Assembly (NCBI RefSeq): GCF_001708505.1
Contig: NZ_CP015992.1
Location: forward strand, 4,960,001-5,024,000
Source of the DNA: Pseudomonas sp. TCU-HL1
GTDB lineage: Bacteria > Pseudomonadota > Gammaproteobacteria > Pseudomonadales > Pseudomonadaceae
Direction of reading: 5' to 3'
DNA length: 64,000 nt
Position 1 is the stretch's first letter. Every line of letters begins with the position of its first letter. The notes under the pieces are model-generated. The model saw only the letters and a list, made by a program, of their open reading frames with translations, was not told the DNA's origin and ran no database searches. Of the stretch, positions 17,486 to 26,373 are shown in pieces. A program made the position numbers and the translations under genes.

Positions 17486-18340
17486 TCAGAGCAGGCCGAG
17501 TTGTTCGGCTGGCGGCTTCGGCAGGTCGAGAGGTGGAAGCCCTGGCAGACGCTCGCACAACGCGGCATGGAAGCGCAGGGCCTGGGCGGCCGCCAGATGG
17601 TTGTCCGGCGTGTGCAGGAAGACATTCGGCGTCAGCCCCTGCTCGATCCACCCGGCCACCTTGTCCAGCCAGGGGTCGAGGAAGCTCTGGTTGGCGTCCA
17701 GGTCAGGGCCGCCGATGAAACGCACCTGCGGGCTGGCACTGAACGCGGTGGGTCGCACGGGCACTCGTGGCTTCTTCGACTGCGCATGGAGCACCGCCGG
17801 GTCCTGCGAACGCACGCTGAACAGCGCCCGGGAATCCAGGCAGATGCGCTCCACGCCGCGCTCATGGAGCAGGCGGTTGAGCGCGCGTTCCGCCTCCCCC
17901 TTGTCGAAGAAGGCCCGGTTGCGCACTTCCACGGCAATAGGTTGGTGATTGAATTCGTCCAGCCAGCAGGCCAGCTCGGCCAGTCGGCTCGGCCCGAACG
18001 TCGCAGGCAGTTGCAGCCAGAGCGGGGCCAGGCGCGCGCCCAAGGGCGCCAAGAGCTGGAGGAACGCATCGGTGGCGAGGAACTGCTCGCGCAGGTCACC
18101 TTCGTGGCTGATGTCCCGAGGCAGCTTGGCGCAGAAGCGGAAGTGCTCCGGCATGGTCTGCGCCCAGCGCTGCAGGGTGTCGGCGGAAGGCCGGGCGTAG
18201 AAGGTGGTGTTGCCTTCTACCGCATTGAACACCTGGACGTAGTGGCCGAGGGTATCAGCCGGGCGCAGCTCGGCGGGATAGAAGCTGCCGCGCCAGGCCG
18301 GCTCGTTCCAGGACGGGCAGCCCAAGTGGTAGGGCAACAT
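17486..18340 (-). CDS. DUF72 (YecE-like) family protein
   Basis: 284-aa soluble protein of the DUF72 family, a TIM-barrel-like fold without known activity. Characteristic segments are LGCPSWNEPAWRGSFYP, YVQVFNAVEGNTTFYARPS, FRFCAKLPRDISHE and IAVEVRNRAFF. Its ATG overlaps by one base the stop of the upstream gene (TGATG at 18342-18338), so the two are translationally coupled. Confidence 0.85.
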   Translation of the reverse strand: MLPYHLGCPSWNEPAWRGSFYPAELRPADTLGHYVQVFNAVEGNTTFYARPSADTLQRWAQTMPEHFRFCAKLPRDISHEGDLREQFLATDAFLQLLAPLGARLAPLWLQLPATFGPSRLAELACWLDEFNHQPIAVEVRNRAFFDKGEAERALNRLLHERGVERICLDSRALFSVRSQDPAVLHAQSKKPRVPVRPTAFSASPQVRFIGGPDLDANQSFLDPWLDKVAGWIEQGLTPNVFLHTPDNHLAAAQALRFHAALCERLPGLPPLDLPKPPAEQLGLL

Positions 18341-18681
18341 CAGGCGTAGAGGTCGAGGCCGAGAACTTCGGGGGCGTCGGACTCGGTAGCCAGCAGGGCG
18401 GTGGAGCTGTAGCTGGCAATAGCCTGGGCGGCGCGGTTGCTGATGGTGCGGTGTTGGGTCAGGTCCTGCGGGCGAACCGGCAGACTGTCTCCGGAGCTAT
18501 TGCTGGCTTGAACACGACGGGGCTGGGGGGCCTGCTCGAAACCCTGGGTCGTGGAGGGTGCGCTGGGCTGCTCACGGCGCGCCTCCTCCTCGCGCTGGAT
18601 CTCGCGCAAAGGCGTGACCGCGCTGCCCTGACGGGGGCTGCGCTCCAGCGGATAGGAAGAGGTGAAGCCGTCAATGCGCAT
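18340..18681 (-). CDS. Conserved hypothetical protein
   Basis: 113-aa, Ser/Gln/Arg-rich and probably partly disordered, beginning MRIDGFTSSYPLERSP and ending DAPEVLGLDLYA. No signal peptide or known motif. The ordered ends and the helical segment TISNRAAQAIASYSSTALL look conserved, while the middle is low complexity. It lies directly upstream of and coupled to the DUF72 gene. Function unknown. Confidence 0.7.
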   Translation of the reverse strand: MRIDGFTSSYPLERSPRQGSAVTPLREIQREEEARREQPSAPSTTQGFEQAPQPRRVQASNSSGDSLPVRPQDLTQHRTISNRAAQAIASYSSTALLATESDAPEVLGLDLYA

Positions 18682-18788
18682 CGGTTACTGCTCGGCAGTG
18701 CTGGCGTTTCGAGATGAGTGCCACAGTGGACTCTAGCCACCCTGCCCCGGCTTGGCAATCCGGGGCACAAGGGCCGATTGGGGCAATT

Positions 18789-19469
18789 CTACTGCGTCGC
18801 CTTGGGCGTGGCGACGTTGTCGCGCAGGTAGACCGGCTGAGCCTGATCGGCCGGCAGGCCTTCGCCCCGCGCCCAGGCGAAACGCGCCAGGGTCAGCAGG
18901 TCTTCGGCGTGTGGCAACAGGGCCGGAGACTGACCGCTGACCTGCACTGGAATGCGCGCGGCGAAAGTCCCCCAGCCCGTGCCGGCGCCATACCAGTCGC
19001 CACTGGCGTCACGCGGCAGCATGGCCTGCTCGGGCGGCAGCACCGCTTCCACGCCGGCCAGACGCATCTCACCGGCCTCCAGGCGGTAGCAGCCCCAGTA
19101 GACCTCGTCCATGCGCGCATCGATGGCCGCGGCTACCTGGGTGGCGCCCTGCTCGCGGTGGGAGCGCTGGGCCAGCACGGCCAGGTCGGAGATCGGCAGC
19201 ACCGGACGATCCAGGGCAAAGGCCAGCCCCTGGACGACGCCGATGGCAATGCGCACGCCGGTAAAGGCGCCCGGACCGCGGCCGAAGGCGATGGCATCCA
19301 CTGCCGCCAGCGGCAGGCCGGCCTCGCCCAGCAGGGTCTGGATCATCGGCAACAGGCGCTGGGCGTGCAGGCGCGGGATCACCTCGTAATGGCTGAGCAC
19401 CTTGCCGTCATGCAGCAAGGCAACGGAGCAGGCTTCGGTGGCGGTATCCAGGGCCAGCAGAGTGGTCAT
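18789..19469 (-). CDS. tsaB: tRNA threonylcarbamoyladenosine biosynthesis protein TsaB
   Basis: 226-aa ASKHA-fold protein that partners TsaD (and TsaE) in making the t6A modification at position 37 of ANN-decoding tRNAs. Family motifs are LLALDTATEACSVALL at the N-terminus, IPRLHAQRLLPMI, and AIAFGRGPGAFTGVRIAIG. It lacks the metal-binding residues of its paralogue TsaD, as expected. ATG 19469 gives MTTLLALDT; the frame continues upstream through the adk terminator and is not coding there. Confidence 0.93.
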   Translation of the reverse strand: MTTLLALDTATEACSVALLHDGKVLSHYEVIPRLHAQRLLPMIQTLLGEAGLPLAAVDAIAFGRGPGAFTGVRIAIGVVQGLAFALDRPVLPISDLAVLAQRSHREQGATQVAAAIDARMDEVYWGCYRLEAGEMRLAGVEAVLPPEQAMLPRDASGDWYGAGTGWGTFAARIPVQVSGQSPALLPHAEDLLTLARFAWARGEGLPADQAQPVYLRDNVATPKATQ

Positions 19470-19510
19470 CGAGAAGTCCAGGCGCGGAAAAAGGCGGGCA
19501 TTATAAACGC

Positions 19511-19534
19511 CAACGGCCCGCAAGCGGGCCGTTG
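19511..19534 (-). terminator. Hairpin terminator between adk and tsaB
   Basis: Perfect 10-bp stem CAACGGCCCG / CGGGCCGTTG with a CAAG loop, 20 bp after the adk stop. The minus-strand tail GCGTTTATAA is only moderately T-rich. Confidence 0.7.
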
Positions 19535-19553
19535 GTCAGATACGGGCTGCGTC

Positions 19554-20201
19554 TCAGCTGAGGGCGGCCAGTACCTTGCCGGTGATGTCTTCCACCGAGC
19601 CAACGCCGGCGATGGCGCTGTATTTCGGGGTGCCTTCAGCGGCGGAGAGTTTCTGGTAGAAGTCCACCAGCGGCTTGGTCTGCGAATGGTAGACGGACAG
19701 GCGCTTGCGCACGGTGTCTTCCTTGTCGTCATCGCGCTGGATCAGGTCTTCGCCGGTTTCGTCGTCTTTGCCGGCAACCTTCGGCGGGTTGTGCTCGGTG
19801 TGGTAGACGCGGCCGGAAGCCGGGTGTACGCGACGGCCGGCGATGCGGCTGACAATTTCCTCGTCGTCCACGGCGATCTCGACCACGTGGTCGATGCTCA
19901 CGCCAGCTTCCTTCATGGCTTCAGCCTGAGGGATGGTGCGCGGGAAGCCGTCGAAGAGGAAACCATTGGCGCAATCGGGCTGGGCAATGCGTTCCTTGAC
20001 CAGGTTGATGATCAGGTCGTCAGAAACCAGGCCACCGGCATCCATCACGCTCTTGGCCTGCAGGCCGAGCTCGGTGCCGGCCTTGACCGCTGCGCGCAGC
20101 ATGTCGCCAGTGGAAATTTGCGGAATGCCGAACTTCTTGGTGATGAAGCCGGCTTGAGTACCTTTGCCGGCACCAGGGGCCCCCAGCAGAATCACGCGCA
20201 T
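19554..20201 (-). CDS. adk: Adenylate kinase
   Basis: 215-aa enzyme (ATP + AMP to 2 ADP), cytoplasmic. P-loop GAPGAGKGTQ at residues 7-16, AMP-binding ISTGDMLRAAV and FLFDGFPRTIPQAEAM. It has the long-type LID domain (GRRVHPASGRVYHTEHNPPK) without the four zinc cysteines, followed by DDKEDTVRKRL. ATG 20201 has GAGGAGC in front; the in-frame ATG at 20216 is less suitable. It is its own transcription unit with the terminator at 19511-19534. Confidence 0.97.
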   Translation of the reverse strand: MRVILLGAPGAGKGTQAGFITKKFGIPQISTGDMLRAAVKAGTELGLQAKSVMDAGGLVSDDLIINLVKERIAQPDCANGFLFDGFPRTIPQAEAMKEAGVSIDHVVEIAVDDEEIVSRIAGRRVHPASGRVYHTEHNPPKVAGKDDETGEDLIQRDDDKEDTVRKRLSVYHSQTKPLVDFYQKLSAAEGTPKYSAIAGVGSVEDITGKVLAALS

Positions 20202-20363
20202 CGATGTGCTCCTCAAAGATTTTGTTTTCAGATCGGTCGGATTCGCCTCATGGGGCCAATCTCAGAATAGGTTTTTCGGCGTCGCTGTCGGGCCAAAAGG
20301 ACGTTCAAGATACACAGCGCCCCTATAGCGCACAAGACGCCGGAAGTTGGAGGAAAACCGGCC

Positions 20364-23000
20364 TCAACCGGTGTTCCGCAAGCCTGCGGCAATGCCCGCC
20401 ACACTCACCAGAAGGGCCTGTTCCAACGGGCCTTCGGTGTGCTGCTCGCAACGTCTGGACCGGGCCAGGAGCTCCGTCTGCAGCAGGTGCAGCGGGTCCA
20501 GGTAGGTGTTGCGCACGCTGATGGCTTCGCGGGTCTCAGGGCTCTGCGCCAGAAGCTCGGACTGACCGGTCAAAGCCAGTACCGAGGCGCACGCCTGCGA
20601 CAATAGGTCGCGCAATTGCGCACCCAGTGATTCCAGCTCTTCAGGCACCAGTCGCTCGTCGTACAGCGCCGCGATGTTGGAATCGGCCTTGGCCAGGACC
20701 ATCTCCAGCATGTCGATGCGGGTAGCGAAGAACGGCCAGCGCTCTCGCATCCGCGCCAGCAGCGGTGTTTCCCCGCGCCGCTGGGCGTTGGCCAGGGCCG
20801 TCTCCCAGCCCAGCCAGGCCGGCAGCATCAGGCGGGTCTGGGTCCAGGCGAAGATCCAGGGAATCGCCCGCAGGCTCTCCACCCCGCCAGCGCGGCGCTT
20901 GGCCGGGCGGCTGCCCAGGGGCAGGCGGCCGAGTTCCTGTTCCGGCGTCGCCTGTCGGAAGTAGTCGACGAACTGCGGGTGTTCACGCACCACCGCGCGA
21001 TAGGCGGCAACGCCGTCACCAGCCAGCCGGTCCATCGCCGCACGCCAGGCCGGCTCGGGCTCCGGCGGCGGCAGCAGGGTGGCTTCCAGCACCGCCGCCA
21101 GGTAGGTGTTGAGGTTCTGCTCGGCGATGCCGGGCAGGCCGAATTTGAAGCGGATCATCTCGCCCTGTTCAGTGGTGCGGAAACGCCCCGCCACCGACCC
21201 CGGCGGCTGCGACAGGATGGCCGCATGGGCCGGACCGCCGCCGCGCCCGACAGTGCCCCCGCGGCCATGGAACAGCAGCAATTCGACCTGGTGCGCACGG
21301 CATATTTCCACCAGCCGCTCCTGCGCACGGTATTGCGCCCAGGCGGCTGCCACGGTGCCGGCATCCTTAGCCGAGTCGGAATAGCCGATCATCACTTCCT
21401 GCGGGCCGTGCAACCGCGCGCGGTAGCCGGGCAGGCCGAGCAGGCGGTCGATCGCCGGGCCTGCGTTGTCCAGATCCGCCAGGGTTTCAAAGAGTGGCAC
21501 CACGCGAATCGGCCGTTGCAACCCGGCCTCCTTGAGCAGCAGTTGCACCGCCAGCACGTCCGAGGGCGCTCCCGCCATGGAGATCACATAGGAACCGAGT
21601 GACGCAGCCGGTGCGTTGGCCACCACCCGGCAGGTGGCAAGGACTTCTGCGGTGTCGGCGGAGGGCCGGTAATGGGACGGCAGCAGCGGACGGCGGTTGT
21701 CCAGTTCGCGCTGGAGGAAGGCCAGACGGCCCTCTTCATCCCATTCAGCGTAGTTGCCCAGCCCCAGGTAATCGGTGATCTCATCCAGCGCGGCGGCATG
21801 ACGGGCAGCGTCCTGGCGAATATCCAGGCGTACCAGGAACAGGCCGAAGGTAGCCGCACGGCGCAGGCAGTCGAGCAGTGCCCCGTCAGCGACCACGCCC
21901 ATTCCGCAGGCGTGCAGCGAGTGGTAGCAGAGCTCCAGGGGTTCCAGCAGCTGGGTGTTCTCGTGCAGCACGTCGGGGCCTGGGGGGCGTTCGGCCTCCA
22001 GCGCGGCCTCGGCCCAGGCACGGGTGGCCCGCAGGCGGTCACGCAGCTGCTTGAGCACCGCGCGGTAGGGCTCCGGATGAACGCCCACTCGCACGCGCAA
22101 CTCGTCGCTGGCCTGCTGCATCGAAAGCTCGGCGGCCAGGTGATCGACATCGCGCAAATAGAGGTCAGCGGCCATCCAGCGCGCCAGCAGCAGCACCTGC
22201 CGACTGACGGTAGCCGTGACATTTGGGTTGCCGTCGCGGTCGCCGCCCATCCAGGAGGCGAAGCGCAGGGGCGCGGCCGTGAGCGGCAAGTACAGGCCGG
22301 TCGCGGCGTGCAACACCTGATCGACGTGCCGCAAGACGTTGGGCAGGGCGTGCCAGAGGGAATGCTCGATCACCGCGAAGCCCCATTTGGCCTCGTCCAC
22401 CGGCGTCGGCCGGATACGACGGATTTCTTCGGTGTGCCAGGCTTCGGCAATCAATCGCAGCAAACGCTGGCGAACCCGCTCGCGCTCGGTGTCATTGAGA
22501 TCGCCGTGGTCCTGGGCGGCCAGTTGCGCGGCCATGGCGTCGTACTTCTGGATCAGCGTGCGACGGGTGACTTCGGTGGGGTGGGCGGTCAGTACCAGTT
22601 CGATGTCCAGCCGCCCCAGGTGCCGAGCCAGCTGTTCCGGACCGTGACCGGCAGCGAGCAGACGCTGCAGCAGGTCGCCCAGCACATGCTCTTCGAAAGG
22701 CTGCGGTTCATCCGGGCCACGCCGGCGTATGCGGTGGTACTGCTCGGCGATGTTGGCCAGGTTGAGGAACTGATTGAAGGCACGGGCCACAGGTAGCAGT
22801 TCATCGTCGGTGAGCCCGTCGAGCGTCTCGTTGAGCTGGCGTTCGCCCTGCGCGGAACCCTGGCGGGCAGCCTTGGCACCCTTGCGGATGCGCTCGATCT
22901 TGTCGACGAAGGCCTCGCCCAATTGGGTGCGAATGGTGTCGCCGAGCAACTCGCCGAGCAGGTGGACATCCTCACGCAGTCGCGCGTCGATTTCGGCCAT
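20364..23000 (-). CDS. ppc: Phosphoenolpyruvate carboxylase
   Basis: 878-aa cytoplasmic enzyme that carboxylates PEP to oxaloacetate, refilling the TCA cycle. Catalytic signatures are LTAHPTEVTRRT (catalytic His), ASWMGGDRDGNPNV, MIGYSDSAKDAG and FHGRGGTVGRGGGP; the C-terminal end RNTG is the usual PEPC terminus. ATG 23000 has GGAGGAAGG in front and gives MAEIDARLREDVHLLGELLG, matching the family. The frame continuing to 23246 is not coding. Confidence 0.97.
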   Translation of the reverse strand: MAEIDARLREDVHLLGELLGDTIRTQLGEAFVDKIERIRKGAKAARQGSAQGERQLNETLDGLTDDELLPVARAFNQFLNLANIAEQYHRIRRRGPDEPQPFEEHVLGDLLQRLLAAGHGPEQLARHLGRLDIELVLTAHPTEVTRRTLIQKYDAMAAQLAAQDHGDLNDTERERVRQRLLRLIAEAWHTEEIRRIRPTPVDEAKWGFAVIEHSLWHALPNVLRHVDQVLHAATGLYLPLTAAPLRFASWMGGDRDGNPNVTATVSRQVLLLARWMAADLYLRDVDHLAAELSMQQASDELRVRVGVHPEPYRAVLKQLRDRLRATRAWAEAALEAERPPGPDVLHENTQLLEPLELCYHSLHACGMGVVADGALLDCLRRAATFGLFLVRLDIRQDAARHAAALDEITDYLGLGNYAEWDEEGRLAFLQRELDNRRPLLPSHYRPSADTAEVLATCRVVANAPAASLGSYVISMAGAPSDVLAVQLLLKEAGLQRPIRVVPLFETLADLDNAGPAIDRLLGLPGYRARLHGPQEVMIGYSDSAKDAGTVAAAWAQYRAQERLVEICRAHQVELLLFHGRGGTVGRGGGPAHAAILSQPPGSVAGRFRTTEQGEMIRFKFGLPGIAEQNLNTYLAAVLEATLLPPPEPEPAWRAAMDRLAGDGVAAYRAVVREHPQFVDYFRQATPEQELGRLPLGSRPAKRRAGGVESLRAIPWIFAWTQTRLMLPAWLGWETALANAQRRGETPLLARMRERWPFFATRIDMLEMVLAKADSNIAALYDERLVPEELESLGAQLRDLLSQACASVLALTGQSELLAQSPETREAISVRNTYLDPLHLLQTELLARSRRCEQHTEGPLEQALLVSVAGIAAGLRNTG

Positions 23001-23202
23001 GACCCTTCCTCCATGCCTGTGTACGGCCTTCAGATTGCCCAGAGCGCCATGCAGATACAAGGGCGCGACGAACGGCGTCTCCGCGCGCGCCTGCGAGCTA
23101 GTCTGAACAATAGCCGCCATCACGAATGACGACTCCCGGGCGGCAGAGATCGCCCGGCGCTCAAAGCCACCCACCACCATGTGGGAAGAGGATGAGGTGT
23201 CT

Positions 23203-23547
23203 ATGAAGATCCGAGAACTGGTCAGCCATTGGGAGCAGAACGCCAAGGGTCGCCTGACCCGCAGCGAATACAGCGTTCACCTGGATCTGGAGTCCGCCGC
23301 GCGGCTGGCGGCGCTCTCCGAGATGTACCCCAAACGCAGCGTCGAGGAACTGATCGGCGAACTGGTGGGCTCCGCCCTGGAGGAGCTGGAAGCCAGTTTC
23401 CCCTACGTCAGGGGCAGCCAGGTGGTCGCCACCGATGAGCAGGGCGACCCGCTCTATGAAGACATCGGGCCGACGCCGCGTTTCCTGGCCCTTTCACGCC
23501 GCTATCTACAGCAGCTGAGCGAGCAGCGCGACAGCACCAACCATTGA
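23203..23547 (+). CDS. Small conserved protein of unknown function
   Basis: 114-aa acidic protein. The segment EYSVHLDLESAARLAALSEMYPKRSVEELIGELVGSALEELE looks like one strand and two helices and vaguely resembles a ribbon-helix-helix DNA-binding fold, but I cannot assign it. A GAGGT lies at good spacing before ATG 23203. It is divergent from ppc and convergent with cadR (15 bp between stops). As I recall, a gene at this position is conserved in PAO1. Confidence 0.7.
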   Translation: MKIRELVSHWEQNAKGRLTRSEYSVHLDLESAARLAALSEMYPKRSVEELIGELVGSALEELEASFPYVRGSQVVATDEQGDPLYEDIGPTPRFLALSRRYLQQLSEQRDSTNH

Positions 23548-23562
23548 GCCGTCGCGGTCCGC

Positions 23563-24030
23563 TCAACCTCGCCGATGCACGCCTGGAACGTGCAGATGGC
23601 CTGTGTGTGCACATTCTTCGCTGGCCACGGGCGGCGGCCCGGGCTGCTCCAGTTCGCGAAGGATGCCGCAGGCCTCGCTGGCGCCCTCCCCACTGCAGCG
23701 CGCGCGCAGATCCTTGAGCTGGTCGCGCAGCGACTGCAGCTCGGCGATGCGCACCTCCACATGGTGCAGGTGCTCTTCGATCAGCCGGTTGGCGGTACCG
23801 CACTCGGCCTCGGGGCGGTCGCGCAGCGCCAGCAAGGCACGGATTTCTTCCTGGGTCATGTCCAGCGAGCGGCAGTGACGGATGAAGGACAGCCGCTCCA
23901 CATGGGCCACGTCATACTGCCGGTAGTTGCCTGCACTGCGCGCGGGCGCTGGCAGGAGGCCCTCGCGCTCGTAATAGCGGATGGTTTCCACCGGGCAACC
24001 GGTAAGAGTGGCCAGTTCACCTATTTTCAT
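23563..24030 (-). CDS. cadR: MerR-family heavy-metal regulator (CadR/PbrR type)
   Basis: 155-aa activator. Winged helix-turn-helix at the N-terminus (MKIGELATLTGCPVETIRYYEREGLL), then the long dimer helix. The metal-binding cysteines Cys77, Cys112 and Cys121 have the spacing of the Cd/Pb-sensing branch. The C-terminal tail HTGHLHVPGVHRRG is histidine-rich, as in CadR of P. putida. It should bend the stretched promoter at 24044-24074 to switch on the divergent P-type ATPase when Cd, Pb or Zn is bound. Confidence 0.9.
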   Translation of the reverse strand: MKIGELATLTGCPVETIRYYEREGLLPAPARSAGNYRQYDVAHVERLSFIRHCRSLDMTQEEIRALLALRDRPEAECGTANRLIEEHLHHVEVRIAELQSLRDQLKDLRARCSGEGASEACGILRELEQPGPPPVASEECAHTGHLHVPGVHRRG

Positions 24031-24043
24031 TGCCTGCCTCCGC

Positions 24044-24074
24044 TTGACTCTGTAGTTGCTACAGGGTGTGCAAT
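24044..24074 (+). promoter_or_regulatory. MerR-type promoter and CadR operator for cadA
   Basis: -35 TTGACT (24044-24049) and -10 TGCAAT (24069-24074) are separated by 19 bp, longer than the normal 17, as in MerR-regulated promoters. The spacer carries the dyad CTGTAG-TTG-CTACAG inside ACTCTGTAG...CTACAGGGT (24047-24067). The arrangement is diagnostic for activation by DNA untwisting. Confidence 0.88.
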
Positions 24075-24105
24075 GGCGCTCGAAGCGTCAAACAGGAATT
24101 GACCC

Positions 24106-26289
24106 ATGAGCCACCCTTGCTGCCACGACCATGACCACGCGCCCCGCTCCGCCACACCGGAGCTGGCCACCATCACCGCCACTGCCGAGCCGCGCTGGAG
24201 CCACCTGCGCATCGATGCCATGGACTGCCCCACCGAAGAGCGCCTGATCCGCGATGCCCTGGGCAAGGTGCCGGCCATTGAAGCCCTGGAGTTCAACCTG
24301 ATGCAGCGCCTGCTGCGTGTGCGCCACCGTTTCGACGACGTGGAACCCCTGCAGCGCCTGATTGAAAGCCTGGGCATGCAGGCCGTGCCGCTGGCCGAAG
24401 GCGCTCCCGCCAGCACGCCGGCTCAGGCGAAGAAGCCCTGGTGGCCGCTGGCGCTCGCCGGTGTTGCCGCAATGGCGGCGGAAGCCTGCGAGTGGTTCGC
24501 CCTGGCGCCGGAATGGGCGATAGCCGGCCTGGCGGTCCTCGCCATCCTCGGCGCCGGGCTGCCCACTTACCGCAAGGGCTGGATCGCCCTGAAGAACCGC
24601 AACCTGAACATCAACGCGCTGATGAGCATCGCCGTCACCGGTGCCCTGTTGATCGGCCAGTGGCCCGAGGCGGCGATGGTCAGCGTGCTGTTCGCCATGG
24701 CCGAGCTGATCGAGGCCCGCTCGCTGGAGCGGGCGCGGGACGCCATTCGGGGCCTGCTGCAACTGGCCCCCGAGCAGGCCACGGTGTTCGAGAATGGCCA
24801 GTGGCGCGAACGCCCGGCCCGCGACGTGCAGCCCGGAGTCCGCCTGCGGGTGCGCCCCGGCGAACGCATCGCCCTGGACGGCGAAGTGCTGAGCGGTCGT
24901 TCCAGCGTCAACCAGGCGCCCATCACCGGCGAGAGCCTGCCGGTGGAGAAAGACTTGGGCGACCTGCTGTTCGCCGGCACCATCAATGGCGAAGGCGAAC
25001 TGGAATACCGCGCCACCCGCACCGCCGACGACAGCACCCTGGCGCGTATCATCCACGCCGTGGAAGCCGCCCAGGGCTCGCGGGCGCCGACGCAACGCTT
25101 CGTCGACCAGTTCTCGCGCATCTATACCCCGGTGGTGATCCTCATTGCCATCCTTACCGCCCTGTTGCCCCCTCTGCTGTTCGACGGTATCTGGCTGGAC
25201 TGGCTGTATCGCGCCCTGGTCCTGCTGGTGATCGCCTGCCCCTGCGCCCTGGTGATTTCCACACCGGTAACCATTGTCAGCGGCCTGGCCGCGGCAGCCC
25301 GTAGCGGCATCCTGATCAAGGGCGGGGTGTTCCTCGAGCTCGGCCGCAAGCTGGCCTGGGTGGCCCTGGACAAGACCGGCACCCTGACCGAGGGCCGTCC
25401 TCGCCAGACCGATGTCGAACTGCTGCTGGCGAGCGGAGGTGATCCCCGAGCCCTGGCCGCCAGCCTGGCGGCCCGTTCGGACCACCCGGTCTCCCAGGCC
25501 GTGGCGCGCGCCGCCGAAGCCGACGGCATCGCCCTCTACGCGGTGGATAACCTGGCCGCCTTGCCCGGCCGCGGCGTGACCGGCCAGATCGAGGGCCGCC
25601 GTTATCACCTGGGTAATCACCGCCTGGTAGAAGAATTCGGCCTCTGCTCACCGCCGCTGGAGGCGCGCCTGGACGCCCTGGAGGCACAGGGCAAGACGGT
25701 GGTGGCCCTGTGCAGCGAGAACGCCGTGCTGGCGCTGTTCGCCGTCGCCGACACGGTGCGTGACAGCAGCCGCGAAGCCATCGGCCAACTCCATGCGCTA
25801 GGGGTAAAGACCCTGATGCTCTCCGGTGACAACCCGCACACCGTGCAGGCCATCGCCCGCCAGGTGGGTGTGGACGATGCCCGTGGCAACCTGCTGCCGG
25901 AAGACAAACTCGCGGAAATCGGCCTGCGTCAGGCGGGCGGCGTGCCGGTGGGCATGGTGGGCGACGGCATCAACGACGCCCCGGCCCTGGCCCGCGCCGA
26001 CATCGGCTTCGCCATGGGCGCCGCCGGAACCGATACCGCCATAGAGACCGCTGGCGTGGCGCTGATGGACGACGACCTGCGCAAGCTGCCGCAATTCATC
26101 CGCCTGTCCCGCCGCACCCACCGCGTGCTGATGCAGAACATCAGCCTGGCGCTGGGAATCAAAGCAGTGTTCCTGGCCCTGACACTGATGGGCGAAGGCA
26201 CGCTGTGGATGGCGGTATTCGCCGATATGGGCGCCAGCCTGCTGGTGGTGTTCAACGGGTTGCGCTTGCTGTCGCCGAAATCGTTGTAG
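24106..26289 (+). CDS. cadA: Heavy-metal translocating P-type ATPase (Cd/Zn/Pb exporter)
   Basis: 727-aa P1B-type ATPase exporting divalent soft metals across the inner membrane. The N-terminus is His/Cys-rich (MSHPCCHDHDHA), then a heavy-metal-associated domain with MDCPTEE. The transmembrane metal site is Cys378-Pro-Cys380, the phosphorylated Asp422 lies in DKTGTLTEG, and GDGINDAPALARADIG marks the hinge. It is divergent from cadR and controlled by the promoter at 24044-24074. The TAG stop (26287-26289) lies within the first bases of the repeat at 26286. Confidence 0.93.
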   Translation: MSHPCCHDHDHAPRSATPELATITATAEPRWSHLRIDAMDCPTEERLIRDALGKVPAIEALEFNLMQRLLRVRHRFDDVEPLQRLIESLGMQAVPLAEGAPASTPAQAKKPWWPLALAGVAAMAAEACEWFALAPEWAIAGLAVLAILGAGLPTYRKGWIALKNRNLNINALMSIAVTGALLIGQWPEAAMVSVLFAMAELIEARSLERARDAIRGLLQLAPEQATVFENGQWRERPARDVQPGVRLRVRPGERIALDGEVLSGRSSVNQAPITGESLPVEKDLGDLLFAGTINGEGELEYRATRTADDSTLARIIHAVEAAQGSRAPTQRFVDQFSRIYTPVVILIAILTALLPPLLFDGIWLDWLYRALVLLVIACPCALVISTPVTIVSGLAAAARSGILIKGGVFLELGRKLAWVALDKTGTLTEGRPRQTDVELLLASGGDPRALAASLAARSDHPVSQAVARAAEADGIALYAVDNLAALPGRGVTGQIEGRRYHLGNHRLVEEFGLCSPPLEARLDALEAQGKTVVALCSENAVLALFAVADTVRDSSREAIGQLHALGVKTLMLSGDNPHTVQAIARQVGVDDARGNLLPEDKLAEIGLRQAGGVPVGMVGDGINDAPALARADIGFAMGAAGTDTAIETAGVALMDDDLRKLPQFIRLSRRTHRVLMQNISLALGIKAVFLALTLMGEGTLWMAVFADMGASLLVVFNGLRLLSPKSL

Positions 26290-26373
26290 GTTGGGCTGAG
26301 GTACGAAGCCCAACGCCTCGGCGTCTGGCTCGGGCACAACCGTTGGGCTTCGCTGCGCTCAGCGCCAACCTAC
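26286..26373. repeat. GTAGGTTGGGC palindromic intergenic repeat (copy 2)
   Basis: Begins GTAGGTTGGGC and ends GCGCCAACCTAC, with the internal GAGGTACGAAGCCCAAC and GCTTCGCTGCGCTCAGCGCC shared with 15634-15717. It fills the whole gap between two convergent genes; its outer TAG triplets are the stop codons of cadA (26287-26289) and of the macrodomain gene (26372-26370). Confidence 0.8.
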
